64,000 nucleotides of DNA from Chionis minor (Eukaryota; Chordata; Aves; Charadriiformes; Chionididae), in the NCBI GenBank assembly GCA_013398295.1, contig VZSF01000963.1, positions 206,439 through 270,438 on the forward strand, given 5' to 3'. Position numbers and translations under genes: made by a program. Below are positions 24,833 through 37,410 of the stretch, piece after piece. Numbering within the stretch: the stretch's first letter is position 1; every line of letters starts with the position of its first letter. Under the pieces are notes generated by a model, which saw only the letters and a list, made by a program, of their open reading frames with translations, ran no database searches and was not told the origin of the DNA.

Positions 24833-27800
24833 AATCACTTTCATCAAAAGAGCTTGGTAATGGAGGCTGGCAATGTGCAGGATTTGAGGGGATCTGTAGG
24901 ATGTGTGTTAATTAAGTCACCGTAGGTGAAACCTGCTGATTTGGTTTCATAGGACCGATGCAGAGACGCTAATGCTCAGGAGTGATGCTGTGCTGTTCCA
25001 TATGGGTTTTCATCTCCAAAAGCATGATGCCGGGTGCTCACTCCTCTACTTGAATAGAGCCAGAAATGAGGTGCTTGGTACGTTTTAGCAAACAAGGCTT
25101 TTTCACAAGCCTCCTGCTGGTTGCCTAAACCTTTGTGTGTTTTTTGTGGGTCCCTGTGCTCTGAGCACTAATGACTGAAGTCAGACCACTTGGCTTTTTG
25201 CAGTGAAGACTCGAGGGTGAGCCATCCCATCTTGATGGATTCTCCTCCCAGCCTTTGCTATTGCTGAACAGAAAGTGTTTATCATTGCTCTCCCTAATAG
25301 CAGCTTCTGTTTTGGCATGAAGGTGCAGCAGCATGCTGGTTTGCAGATTAATTGCCCTTCTTCTGGCATCTGGTGATGCAGAGCAGTATGCCCTTATCCT
25401 ATTTGGGTGGATGCATTACTCACCATAGCAGAGGATTTAGAAATAATTAGCCATATGAATGCCAGCAGTCACGTTAACAAGAGGGGGCTTTGCTGAAGGA
25501 TCTATGTTATCTATTTAGCAGTAGTTTCTGCAGGTAGAGCTCCAGCGTAACATGGGATGGAGCAAGGGATAGAAGGTGATTTTCCCTCTCCGTTAGCATC
25601 TTAAGTGAGACCACTTGCCAAATTGTCCAGGCAGAGTACAACTGGGGAAGAACTGGGTAAGAAACAACAAATGCTTTCTGAGAAGTACTATAGGTTTTAG
25701 AGGGGAGCAGGTTAGTTGAGTGGTGTGGAAGGCAGTAAAAGAAGATAAAAATGAGCTTCCCTTGCATATGGGGCAGGCTCTGTACTGCTGTGAGTATTAA
25801 CAGGAATGAGAGGTAAAGCAATGTCTCTTTCTTTAATGTGTTTATTTCTGTCTTTTACGGCTAAAGCCAAATCCCTGTAGTTCCTCCAGTGCACCCACTG
25901 CCGGTGAGCACTGACTCTCTAGCAAGTATTTTGCAAGATCTTTGCTGTACAGGAATCCCTGTATTGTTCCCTTCTTATTTTAAAAAGAACAAGAATTCCC
26001 CAAACAACGTTTGAAAACTGCATAGAAATAGCATATGGCAGAGTCCAACTCAAGGTTATACATTTGGCATTTGGGGAGGAAAGGCAAGAAGGTATACTCA
26101 TATTATGATAAAATAAAGGTGAGCTGGGAGGAGAGCATGTGCTGAATCCTAAAATGACACAGAAGAGCCATAAACCACTGTATGTTGTGCTATCTCTAGC
26201 TCTTTGCACTCCAAGCAGAAGTGAAATCTGGAGTATCATAAATGAAACAAAGATCTTGGTTTAATTTCATTTAAAAGGCATCTACCCCATTAAAAGGTAA
26301 TGAGGTAACAAACATTAACTTCTTCAGACTAGACAAACCACCTTGTCTCTGCTCTATACTACTGCCATCAAATCAGAGTTATTCTCCAAAAGCTTCTTGG
26401 AACCACTTGGAGGTTTTGCTATAAAACACAAGCAGAGTAGTCTAAACAAATGGCAATTTTCTTAGAAATAAAGTATATGGATGCCCTCATGAGGTGTTAC
26501 CTGGTTTGCTTTGCACTTGTAAAAGTATTTTTTCCTACTGAAACTGTATATATTTGATCAAAATCCAAGGCTGAAAACAGCTAACATCTGGAGACTTTTT
26601 CATCTGTACAGTGAGAAATAATAGCTGATGTTACCCTGTGTTTGCCTGTAAATTTCTTAGATCGTCCAAAACCTGTTTATTGCTTACAGAGGCAATTTTA
26701 CTGACAGGCGACCTGGAATGGGTCTCTTTTTCTTCCAGAGCATCCATACTTGCCTATTATAGAGAAATCACTCAAAAAGTGGCATGCATGCTGGACTCTC
26801 AAGCCTTGTTTTAAGTAAGTTTTAATTTACTTGTCTGACTTCCAAGGTTACTGAATGCAAGTGATTGCTCCTTTAGTACATAAATAAGATGAATTATGTG
26901 TTGGGGACTGATGCCTCAGCCTCCTTCTTTTCATACTCTCAGGGGAGTACCTGCCAAGAAGTGCATAAAGCTGGGGTGAAACTTTCCTTTTCGGCATCAA
27001 AGATTAAAGCAGGACCATTCTGGATCAGCTGAGCTGTGAAACCGGACCCTAGGACCACTTTTTGGGTCTGCAAAGCTTTTAAGGTATAGGATGGTCTGGC
27101 GTGTGGGACCATCGCAGCAGGGGGAAGGCTCTGCTGCGGTGTCTGTTGGGAAAGGCTTGGAGACCCGCCACTGCAACTGGAGCAACTCACCCCGGTTTAA
27201 TACTGGATCCTATTTTAATCAGGCTTTGTAGTTTGTCATTCTAATACACTTCTTAATGACCCGTGTTCTTCCCTACAGGTTGTGGAAAATGAGCTGGGCT
27301 TGTAGTTAACGTTGGAAGCAAAATTCAGGCAGGAGGACTCATTGCTATTTCCATTGCGTTGATTTTTTATTTTATTTTCTAATTGTTTAATTGGGGTGGG
27401 ATGGGGTCCAGGGTTCCTGTGCCATTCAGCTTGACTCTGATTCCCACCAAAGTTTCATCTGTAGCAATCCAAACAGAAGGAGTGATTTTTCATGTGTAAT
27501 TAATCCTAATAAAACCAACACTTCCGTGAGGCTACCTGGATCCATGCATTTCACGCCTTTGTCAATTAATGTTACATTTAGCATCTAACACTATAGTTAG
27601 GAGAAAATACTGAAGGTGTAAGGGGATGGAGGAAATCTAAGATGTAACTGCTGAGGAACAGGAATTAACACCCTTACAATCCTAATTTATTTGATGTTCT
27701 TTTCAGACTAGATATGGCTTTATTATTCTGGTGCAGCAACCTCTAAAAATCTCTGGTAAATCCTCTAGTATAATAATAGTTTATCCAGACCACACTGGAG

Positions 27801-28129
27801 CCTGTTAGAGTGAAGAGATACTCATGTACCTGCAAGTGTTCAATAACTACTTGTATCTCTTAAGGTTTTTTTTTATAATTTGCAGTTATAACTTCCAGTG
27901 ATTTTTCATCCAGCTGTTCTTGGTTATGTGCTAGTACTGTCTTCCCATACAGAGATGGGCTTCATAGAGGTCTTACAAGCTTTTTAAAATCAGATCTGAT
28001 GACCAAAACTAGTTGTTCATTGCTATATCCTCTGGTTCATGTATAGCAGAAAGTTCATGGGTGCCTAATAAGTCATCAGAGACAAGTATACATGTTTTTT
28101 AATGGTTTTCTTTTCCTCTTTGTTTCCAG
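24833..28129. other. Unique non-coding sequence
   Basis: No repeat or exon is supported. Minus-strand frames of about 105 codons at 25507-25821 and 25919-26239 lack domain features. Confidence 0.4.
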
Positions 28130-28196
28130 ATATGCTGAATTCAGTACTCTGCAAAAAATAGCGTGTGGATTTTTAGCACCTGAAGAACAAGAGAAG
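28130..28196 (+). other. Candidate 67-bp exon (unverified)
   Basis: A long pyrimidine-rich acceptor ending TTTGTTTCCAG (to 28129) is followed by 67 bp open in one frame, and then a donor GAGAAG|GTAATT. The encoded stretch is 22 residues, beginning YAEFSTLQKIACGF and ending EEQEK, and needs two bases from a preceding exon. I do not recognise the peptide. The acceptor is the best-looking of the candidate set. Phase is incompatible with direct splicing from the 6410-6540 candidate, which ends in phase 0. Confidence 0.22.
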
Positions 28197-30719
28197 GTAA
28201 TTACTGGACCATGCAGTCTAGCCTCATTTTTTAGCTGTGCTAAAATATTTACCTGCTCATCCTGTTCATGTTGCGTGATCCTACAGCACCATCTCTGCAT
28301 ATGGGTTTTGTGTATTTTCAGTTATGCAGGCATGGTTGTTTCTTGAGAATATTCCTTTATGGAAAGGGGGCAGAGGAACAAAAGCGGTAGAGCATGAAAA
28401 TGCTGAAGCAAAATGGTAGGGAATGGCACACCGTGATTCTTCTTGGTCCATGCAGAAGTGAAAAAGGTAGAAGAGGGGGAGGGGGAAAATAGTCAGGGTT
28501 TATATGTGCTAACGGAAAAGGCTGTGGACTTCCCTATATTTGCAAGACTGCTTGGCACAGCCTTGCAGCGCTGTGGGCATGTATTGAAGGAGGCTCAGTG
28601 TTCAACAGTGTTACAGCAGCCTCCTTATGTTTCAGTGACCAAGTAACTTGTGGGGTGGTGCACCCTGTGCCAAAGGTTGTGAGCTCCTCTGCTGCCTGGG
28701 AGCCTGCCTCTTGCAATCAAGTCTGTTGATCCTCTTGGGTTGTGACATTTTGCTTGGGCAATACAGCTCGACAGGGCTATGGCTCAGTTGCTGGTGTTAA
28801 ACAAAATGCTGTTCATCAAACTTTCATGAGCCACTTTGCCGGGGGCTGCATCTTGAAAGACTAGGCTCCAAAAAGCAGTGAGGAAAGCTGTGCTGCTCTG
28901 TACCACTGCTGTCTCCTGTATTTTCTTCCACCTTCTTCCAAGGCTGAGAGGCGAGCATCCTTGTGGGACCTTGTGTGATTTTGCACTTTGTTCCCTTCTG
29001 GAGAGAAGTGATACAGAAGTTGGGGAAGGAGGGCATGGCCATGTTGAAAAGTGGTGGTCCTGCTTCAGCTGGTACAACCTTCCAGCTATATGGTGATGCA
29101 GAGGAGGGATCAGGACCCCACGTCTGCCTTAAAGCCTGTGTGCATGGCTTCATTATTACTGTGGATAACCTGGAGGAATACATGAACTGAGTCTTTCAGT
29201 GAGTCTTTGCAATAATCAATACAAAAACTTCAAAGTGAGATGTATGTAGATGCCACAATATGGAGAGCAAAACAAAATACATAATGTGAAGGCCTGCACA
29301 TTTGGGTGTAGCAAAGCAAGTGTAGTGAGATTTAAAAACACAGATGTGAAGAGATACACATAGAAGATATTGTAAGGGCCAGGAAAACTTCTGTATGAAC
29401 ACATAACATGTTCTTATGAGACACTTCATTTCATTGCTTGGATTTGAAAAATGCATGTGAGTGACATCTTGTGTTCACTACATCTGCAGTGCCATACTGC
29501 TGCTAATTATCATGTGCATTTTAGAGGCAGTATGTAAGCCAAGATGACAAACGCAAACAAATAGAGTGGACCAATGCTACCTTCTTCATGTATCAGCATA
29601 CAATTTGATGAAAGCCCATCTTCCCACCCTACAAATGGAAGTACCATCTCATTTCTCAGGAAGGATGTTGAAACACACTGACAGGACTTAAATTTGCAAC
29701 TTGCTTTGATCCTTCTGTATTGTTTCGTGGTGGACTCTGCAAGCATCAATTTAATGCAAAATTATGACAGGAGAAGAAAAATAGCAGATAGAGGGAGAAG
29801 CTCTAGGAGGAAGTAAACACTTGATGCATTAAGTTTTTAGAGAACCACAGTCTCCTGTAGCTTAGGCTCACAGTATTTTGAGTTACCGTCCATGTGCTAA
29901 CGAATGGGATTCGTTTTGTTGTATAATTCTGTTAGGGTTTATGGTGTGATTTAAAACTATAAAGCTTTATGTCACCATTGTCAGCTCATTTCTCTGTCCT
30001 GGGACCGTAATTGTTGGGTACTTAACATGTACAGGAGATGTAGGATAGCTTTATTGGGTAGGATAACTTTACTGGGGATTCAAACAATTCATTGCTTTGA
30101 GTGTAAGTGTGTTTATCCATGTCAGAAAGAAAGACTGAAGAATCAGATTTCTTTAAAATCCTTAATTTCCCAAGGGGAATAATGGAAAGGTGGTTTATAC
30201 CTTTCTCCCCCTCAGTATCCTGCGGATTACAGTAAGATGCGATGTGTTGGCAAAGGGAAAGATTGTGCTGCACTGTTGAGTTTCACTGGTATTTCACTGC
30301 TCTTTTATAAGAAGGTGAAATACCAGTCTTAAGTTATCTGTGCAATTTAAAATTATCTCAACAAATCCAATCGTTTGTGTTTATTTATGCTTTTGGTACA
30401 GTTGTAAAGAGATTTTTTTTAGAAATCAGTATTTCTTTTTGCAGCTAAGAAACTAAAAATACCCCCAGATTCATCATGGCTAAGTGCTTTCCAAGGACTT
30501 GGAACAAAACTACCCGCGCTTTACTGCAATGTGGCTCAAACAGTGAAATTATTCCCACTTGGTTTCTTAAAAGCTATAGACATTGTTTTAAAGTTTAAGC
30601 ATAAGCAATATTGTAAGTAGATAACGGTATGTATGTAGCAAAGAAATGGCCACTCACATTGTTGTATTTGATCAATGTGACATTTTTATCAGCTTCTCCT
30701 GTTCTCTGAAGTCAGGTGG
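28197..30719. other. Unique non-coding sequence
   Basis: No repeat family recognised. Frames on both strands overlap between 28784 and 29190, which is typical of chance openness in a GC-richer stretch. Confidence 0.4.
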
Positions 30720-31090
30720 TTGCACACAATTATTTTTCAGCCCGTGAAAAGGATCCCACAGAGTTGTTTAGTTCTGTCGCCTGGAAGAGGACAACTGCAA
30801 GCTCTGTAATTCCTCCAGACTTCAGCGGTGTCCTTTCGTTCGGTACGGCATGGCACTAGATTGCAATGGCTGGGCTAGGGATGTATCAGACATATTTAAT
30901 TGTATTGAAGAGATGCTAGCTGCCCCACATGTGTGCTGTCCCCTAGGAAAGGCTTTGCCCCGTCTTATGGGAGAGGTGACCTTGACGGGTGTGTTCACCC
31001 CCATGAAACGGGGGCTTTTTGCAGGTGCTGCTGTTAGCATCGGTGAGCGGGGTCCAACGCTTCAGAAAGTGAGACTGAGCTTTTATTCCC
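30720..31090. promoter_or_regulatory. Possible regulatory block with nuclear-receptor-like half-sites
   Basis: This block has more CpG than its surroundings. It contains AGGTGACCTTGA (30974-30985), which includes the TGACCTTGA extended half-site, and GGGTGTGTTCACCC (30987-31000), whose GGGTG and CACCC arms are inverted. The spacing does not match a standard direct or everted repeat. CCCCC and GGGGG arms around 31000-31014 could form a small hairpin. Inference only. Confidence 0.15.
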
Positions 31091-32304
31091 TGCATGTCCA
31101 GGCCAAAGTAAAAGATCCCAAGGCTCAAGGGCATAAGACGAACTCTCTTCTTTTGTTCTCAGTGCCTTTTTTTTCCTTTTTAACCGGCTGGCCATGACAT
31201 TAAGATTTCTAATTAATTTAGAAACCACAGGCAGTTGAAGAGAGTGCGCAATGTAACAACTGGGCCATGGGGCAGAGTAAAAGCACATCAATTATTCAGG
31301 CAGTCGCTGCTGCTTATTCCCTTCCCGGAGCTGGGCTGGCTGTCAGTGTGTGTCAGCGATGCCGCTAATGCCCTTCAGAATTTACATGCAGAAACAGTGG
31401 CCTTTTAAAACCTGCATGAGGAAAACTTCAGCATTTCCAACAACAGCTGCCAGCACTGTGCTCCGTCTGGCAAGTGCTGGGGGCTTCGGCCAGGGTTTCA
31501 GGTGCCTAGTTCAAAACCAGGATCTTGGCAGGTGCGTCCACCAGAAGCCTCTACCTAGGAGAAGTTGTTCTTCAAAGAGGTTGAGGTCAATCAAAGCCAT
31601 GGGAAGAAAGAAACAGCACTGCTTTAAAATGCAGGTGGTGTCTGAGAGTGTTCTCTCTGGGCTAGCGAAGACCAATGTCTTATAATGCATCATCCCTTCC
31701 TGCTATTTCCATGATGTCCCTGAACCGTGTGGTGCAAAGATGCCATGGATGCCACATGTGCCACTGGGGCTGGACCCGCTGTAGTTACTCTACGGAGATG
31801 AGAGGCAGGAAGCATCCCCCTCCTCCTTGCTGCTTGTGGCTATTTCACATCCTGCGATTTGGCTTGGCAGCGGGAAAGTTGAAAACAGGGAAGCTTTTCT
31901 CACTGTGAAGAACTAGATTCATGGGACTGCAGTGATAATCTTACGTTAATGCACTGCAGTCTTATGTTAGAGATGCCACAGCAACACTGATTTGTACATT
32001 GAAACAGCAAGGGGATGGAAAATTGGGGAACCTGTTGGATTTTTCTGCTGTGGACTACAAGCAGAGCACAAAGCCTCATTTTCCCGGCTGGTCAACATGG
32101 TTATCCCTACTGCTGGAGGCAGCCACCTTGCTTTATAAAAAGTGAACTAATTTGCGAAGGCAACAAAATAAAATGAGCCTCGCTAGTTATGTGTTGTGCC
32201 TGCGAAATGACCAGCTTTGGTTCAGAAAACACAGGCTGTAATTAACGGTGAAAGGCTTTCTTCTCTGATCTCTGTAGCCATTTATGAATCACTTCTCCCC
32301 ACAG
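31091..32304. other. Unique non-coding sequence
   Basis: No repeat family or exon is supported. The frames at 31350-31693 overlap on both strands and are not recognised. Confidence 0.4.
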
Positions 32305-32347
32305 AAACTTTTAAATCTGTCTCACTGGGGAGCCCGAGAAGGAACAG
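32305..32347 (+). other. Candidate 43-bp micro-exon (unverified)
   Basis: The acceptor CTTCTCCCCACAG (to 32304) and donor ACAG|GTAACA (from 32348) enclose 43 bp that read KLLNLSHWGAREGT in one frame. The length leaves a split codon. The peptide is not recognised, and short segments like this are often chance. The surrounding 32.2-32.6 kb has no repeat signature. Confidence 0.13.
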
Positions 32348-35300
32348 GTAACATGGATTTGCTTTAATAGCTGTGGTTGTAACTTAAACACTTGAAATGG
32401 TACTAAGCATCTTTCTCCATTAGCATTTCATGTTGATCCTGATGATACACCAGCCGAGGCTAAGACAGGATCAGCGTTCATTAAATGGAAGAAACTAAAC
32501 TCTGTAGACAAATGCTTTGGCTAAATGGGACCTTCATTGCACTGAGAACAAGAATGCAATTAGCTGAAATGTTTGGTTACAAAATCTAATTCCTGGGGAG
32601 TATCTTCTCAGATTGCTGCTTACATCTCTTGGGCTGGTTTTGTTGCCAAGGCTTGCAGATTGACAGATTTAGCAAGGCTCAGTTGTAGTACATATATAAC
32701 GGATGGGTCAAATTTTGCATGGTAAAGCTTAACCCAGCTGAAGAGCAGGGACTGAGCTGCAGATGTGCCAGAATTTATTTGTGCATTCCCCCCGTCTATT
32801 CTATAGTTTACAGTTAGGTGCAATTAACAGTAATTATTAGATGTTTCAGATATTAAACGGTGTAGGCTGGAGAGAAGCTGGAAATTGTGTGGCGCTGAGT
32901 GTTGTTATTGCTATCCTCCTGTCCCTCACCTGGAGCCTAAATCAGGGAAATCACAAATGGGTTCCAGCTTGGTAAGTGTACCTGCATGAAGAGCCTTGTC
33001 CTCCTGGTTGGTTGAGAAGGGTGGATACACTCAGAAGGTGATTTTGCCTGCCCACGATGAAGGCTGTGCTCTGGAAATGTTGCTTCTCCTCGGGTTGCAG
33101 AAGGAGCCAACAGGAAATATAACTGTTGCAGTCCAGATATTAGGGTTGGGGCTTTTTTTTTGCCGTTGGATTTTTTTGGGGTGTGTGAGGTTTTGGTGGT
33201 TTTTTGTTAAATTAGGGCCAGTAACATGGTTGAGACGTTTTATTTAGGTGAAGCAGGAGACAGGAAAAAACATGTAGGGAAATGTAAACATGGCTTGTGG
33301 GAGCCAGATGAGAAAACTGATCTTGACAAGAAGAAAATGGCTCATGCCGCTTTTAATATCAGCTGTGCATGAAGGGTGGGGGCTTGGGTGCTTCATTCCG
33401 TTCCTTCACGCAGATGAAGTGCCGGGGGTGGGGTTCGATTTTGTTGCTGTGTAGGGTTTGTGGAGTGTGAAGGATCAGGCGTTTTGAGTGTGTGTTGATG
33501 CCAACAAAATAGCACGTATTAATTTTAAAGCATGTAATAAAACATTGCTTTGCATGCTAGGATATGGTGTGACAGTATTTATTAGCTCATTTTCTTCTTA
33601 CTCTGTGCAGTGGCTCTACTTTTTTTGCAGTTATTTCCTGTGGCTTCATTGCAAATGAATAGGGTGTCTGGACTTATCCATCAGGTGACATTGGGCAAGT
33701 AAGCATTTCCTGGACACATTTGCCTCATGTGTCTGGTGGCAAACATTAAACAGTTACCAGAATAATACGATTTCCTCCCCATTTGCTGAATACAGGATAG
33801 TAATGGAATTGGAATAGTCAGTATAATCTGTTTGGCCATGGCTAATAGTCGTGTTAAACGACAGGGAACAGACTAATGAAGATCATCCCACTGATAGATA
33901 AGGGTTACGATTTACCAGCCTCACGTTAACTGAAATAAAACAAACCTGCTTTTGCCTGATCCGCAGAGCTGTAGGCGATGCACAGCTATATCCAAGCGTG
34001 TTGTACTGAGTAGCGCTGTAAAGCGAGCTCTGGAACTCTGTGGGAGGCTGGAATGGGATCGGGCCTCTACAGAGGCTCCTTACCTGGTTGCAAGAGGTAA
34101 AGTCTCATAGTCTTTGAGACGGCTTAGCCATGTTGCAGTGTTGTGGATCTTGCTGCCTTCTCCCTGGCCACCCTTCTCCTCCTTCAGGCAGTGAAAGGGG
34201 AATTGCAGGAGTTGGTTGCACGGGCTTGCTCCTTGAGAGGCGCTGCTGAGGGGGGGTCCCTTGGGATTTGATGCTAATATAGCATTTAAAACATCACTTT
34301 TTCAGTGTCAACAGTGGAAATGACAAATGCTTTCCTTAATTTGTGAGAAGTGTGCCTGATATTACTTGCTTATATGTGCCTGTGAGTCTATTCTCAAGAC
34401 AGTACATGGGTCTATCTCCTGTGAAAGCTAATTGCGCTATTAGGAGAAGATCCTGCTAACCTAAATAAGATACATTTACTTGTGTCTTGAGAGGATTTTT
34501 GCTGAGGTGAAAGAAATCTTGAACAGTGCCTAATTTTATTGGAAGTATATTGTTCTTCCCTGTCCCTTCCTCTTTCCCCATGTTGAAACTGTTCTGGAAA
34601 TTGAAAATATTTCACAAGATCAAGGCACACCGATGCAACTGAAGGCAAGCAGCACTTAACTGAGCTGTAGGGGAATTCATCGTGTAGATGGCTTGAGACT
34701 GGCTTTTCTTCTTGTGGGATTGTAAGTAGGAAGCAGTGTTGTTGACAGGGCTGTATATGTTAAAGGTATAGAAAACCCAGGGGAACAGGAAGTACCTTGG
34801 CCAAGGTATCTCCCTTTGACCCTGCTCTGCTGTGACTTTAGCAGCCGCCCCAGGTGCTATCAAGACTTTGGGGCAGACCAGGGGATTTGTTTCTTGGGTC
34901 TTCCTTGTCATGGAGGAGAGGACCTGAGGCCAGGGTGACTACATCTACCCCTTCCCCAACACATACCTCCTCTTGGCATCCCACGATGCAGATCATCTTT
35001 GTCTTCCCTGCCCTTCAACAGACAGTTACGCAGCTATTAGGAGCTGGGCCTTGAGGTTTCATACTGTCATGATTTGAATTAAGTCTAATTTAGACAAAAG
35101 TTTTAAGATCTTTCTCTCTGCCCTTCCATGGAGAATAGATTGGAGGGTTTCAGTGCACTGTGTCTGGCTTGGAGGCATTTCCCTGTGGTTTATTGCTTTG
35201 CTTTTATTGATGGGCTGTGTTTGCTTTCAGACAAACTGATTAATTTGAACTCGATGATTCGTTTCACAGAAGTTGTTTGCTTACGGATGAAGGCTGAATG

Positions 35301-36660
35301 AAAGGGTTTTTATGGGGTGGAAACTTTAGTTCCCACAGACTTCCTCAGATCTTGGTTACACTCCCTGTGCAAAGTTTGTAGAGACTCTGATAAAGTGGCC
35401 CTTGGCCAAGCTGGGATGATGCAACCTGCCAAGTAGCTGTAGGGGGAGCGGGAGGATACGTTAAATTACAGACAGCTTTTGAAAATTTCAGAATGTCCTG
35501 CCGAATAAAATGATGGATCTTTTGAAAAATGTAAGATGATCTGATTCTTCTTCTTAATTTCCAAAAATAAGAACAAAATTGGAACAATCTTTCCAATTAT
35601 ATTAAAATACGAAGGTATGCTAAGTACAGCATTAGGTATGTATTTTTTCACTATAAATACACCCCCAAGGAATCATTCTATTTTTAAGATGAACTTGGTA
35701 TTATGATAATGTAAAAGAAGTCTATAATTTATAATTCCAGTTGGAGGTGAAGAAATTTAACATGTCAGCTTCTCTATTCACTACCCCAGCAGTCAAGACT
35801 AACAGGCTGTTCCTTCACCTTCGCTGTCAATCATTTAGAAAGACCAATTATGGATTCAGTTAAAAAATACATATGTCAAAAGAGAAAATGTGGCAGAAGA
35901 AGGTTGAACATACTAATTAAAAAAACCCCAAAAACCAATCAGGTCTGTAACGGTACATTTAGTCCTATGCTGTATAAGCTTCATGGCCAAAACTCTCCCA
36001 ACTATTACTCTGGTATTTCTGGAGATGCCATATGGTCTAAGCTGAGAAGTGATTCTCCACTGTTTGTGTGTTGGAAAAGAGCTGGTGGCACCTGACAGTC
36101 ACTTCTTGTACCATTTAGAAACACTCACTGCCTGGCAGTCTGTTTTTAAAAAAAGGGAGGAGGTGAAAGATAAAGTCCTATATTGGTATTTGGGTCTTGG
36201 TTGTGCAGAGCTGTTCGCGGATGCTGGAAAAAAAAAAAAAGGCACTTTCTGGCTGGGTTGAGATTGCTATTAATTTTAAGCATTAGTTTTTGGAGTTTTG
36301 AGCCTTAAGATCTCCAGTGCAGCACTTCTTTAGCACTGAATTTAGAGATGACTGTTTCCTTTTAAGATGTAGGATATAATTGCATTGACCTCTGTTCAAC
36401 TAGTACTAAATATTCAACATCTTCCAAAAAAAATCCAGAGAACTGGAACTGGAAAATCAGATTCCTTATTGAGATGCATAAATATAGTCACAGGTCTAGT
36501 AATCTTGTTTTAAAGCAGCAGCATTCCTTTGGGGTAAGTTTATTATGACAAAATATACATGACCAAACTTAAATATAGTTAACCTAATATGATCAGACTG
36601 ATTTGGAGCAGAGTTAGGTCAACACTAAGTGCTTTTGAAAATCTCATCCCAGCTCTCTAG
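32348..36660. other. Unique non-coding sequence
   Basis: Contains a G/T-rich stretch at about 33140-33215, G-rich patches near 33374-33388 and 33423-33435, and a 13-base A run near 36228-36240. No interspersed repeat, RNA gene or exon is supported. Confidence 0.4.
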
Positions 36661-36777
36661 AGATTAAGGCTACGAGTGCAGAGCATCAGCCTAAGTCATG
36701 CTGAAGAGGCGGAAGGAATGTTTCTCAGTGGAGAGAGGCTTCAGTTGGAAAACAGGAGCACAAAACAGACTGAAGGG
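36661..36777 (+). other. Candidate 117-bp exon, phase 0-0 (unverified)
   Basis: The acceptor CCCAGCTCTCTAG (to 36660) precedes 117 bp, exactly 39 codons, open in one frame, and the donor is AAGGG|GTAAGA. The peptide contains SISLSHAEEAEGMFLSGE and ENRSTKQTEG. The acceptor's own TAG is the in-frame stop just upstream. The product is not recognised. Confidence 0.15.
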
Positions 36778-37060
36778 GTAAGAAAGATCTGCAGCCAGCG
36801 GAGAAATATTCAGCTTTGCCCAAGGCACGAGGCTTGGAAGTTAACCCACTTGATTACTTCCACGACGCTGCTACCAGCAGTGTGTGTATATGGGCAGACT
36901 CCCTGGTTTTGGGTGGGTAGGGGCGTCCTCTCCGCTCACACCTTGAGCAGTACTGCTGCATCGAGGGAGTAGCCATGAAAAACTTGCCAGCTTGTTGTGC
37001 TTTAGCCCCCGCTGTCAACAAAGAGACATATGGCCACTTGTTCACCCCCTGCCCCCAGCT
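36778..37060. other. Unique sequence between a candidate exon and an LTR
   Basis: No repeat recognised. The inverted repeat CTGCCCCC (37049-37056) and GGGGGCAG (37068-37075) straddles the inferred LTR edge, so the LTR may start slightly to the left of 37061. Confidence 0.4.
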
Positions 37061-37410
37061 GTGGTTTGGGGGCAGAATCAGAATAAAAAGGGAAAACTCG
37101 TGGGTTGAGATAAAGGCAGTTTAACAGAACATAAGAGAAAAGAGGAAAACAACAACAATAATCCTGATAGAGGAATGTACAAACATGGTTACTAAACCAC
37201 CGCTCAATGACCAGACCCGGGAAGCCCCAGCCTGCTCCAAGCCATGATTCCTTCCCTGCCTCCTGCCAGCCATCTCCCCAGCTATAGACTGGGCATGACT
37301 GTCATGTGCTATCCAGTACCTTTTTGGCTACTCTGGATCAGCTGTGTGTCCCCCCCTCCCAGTCCCAGCTCCTTCTGAAAATTAACCTTATTCCCCCCAG
37401 AACCAGGACA
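37061..37410 (-). mobile_element. Solo LTR of an avian ERVL-like endogenous retrovirus
   Basis: Read on the minus strand, it begins TGTCCTGGTTCTGGGGGGAA then AGGTTAATTTTCAG, the same opening as the LTR at 19500. It contains the matching promoter-like block around CATGCCCAGTCTATAGCTG (about 37280-37300) and ends CCAAACCAC. The flanks carry an exact 5-bp duplication, CAGCT (37056-37060 and 37411-37415), which fits ERVL integration. At about 350 bp it is half the length of the other copy, so it is internally deleted or a shorter subfamily. No internal viral genes are adjacent. Its minus-strand orientation opposes the 19.5-kb copy. Confidence 0.78.

Noticed and set aside
28784..29190. Overlapping frames of about 75-119 codons on both strands
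   Set aside because: Openness on both strands at once points to composition, not selection.
33374..33435. G-quadruplex in the G-rich patches
   Set aside because: No stretch has four separate runs of three G with short loops.
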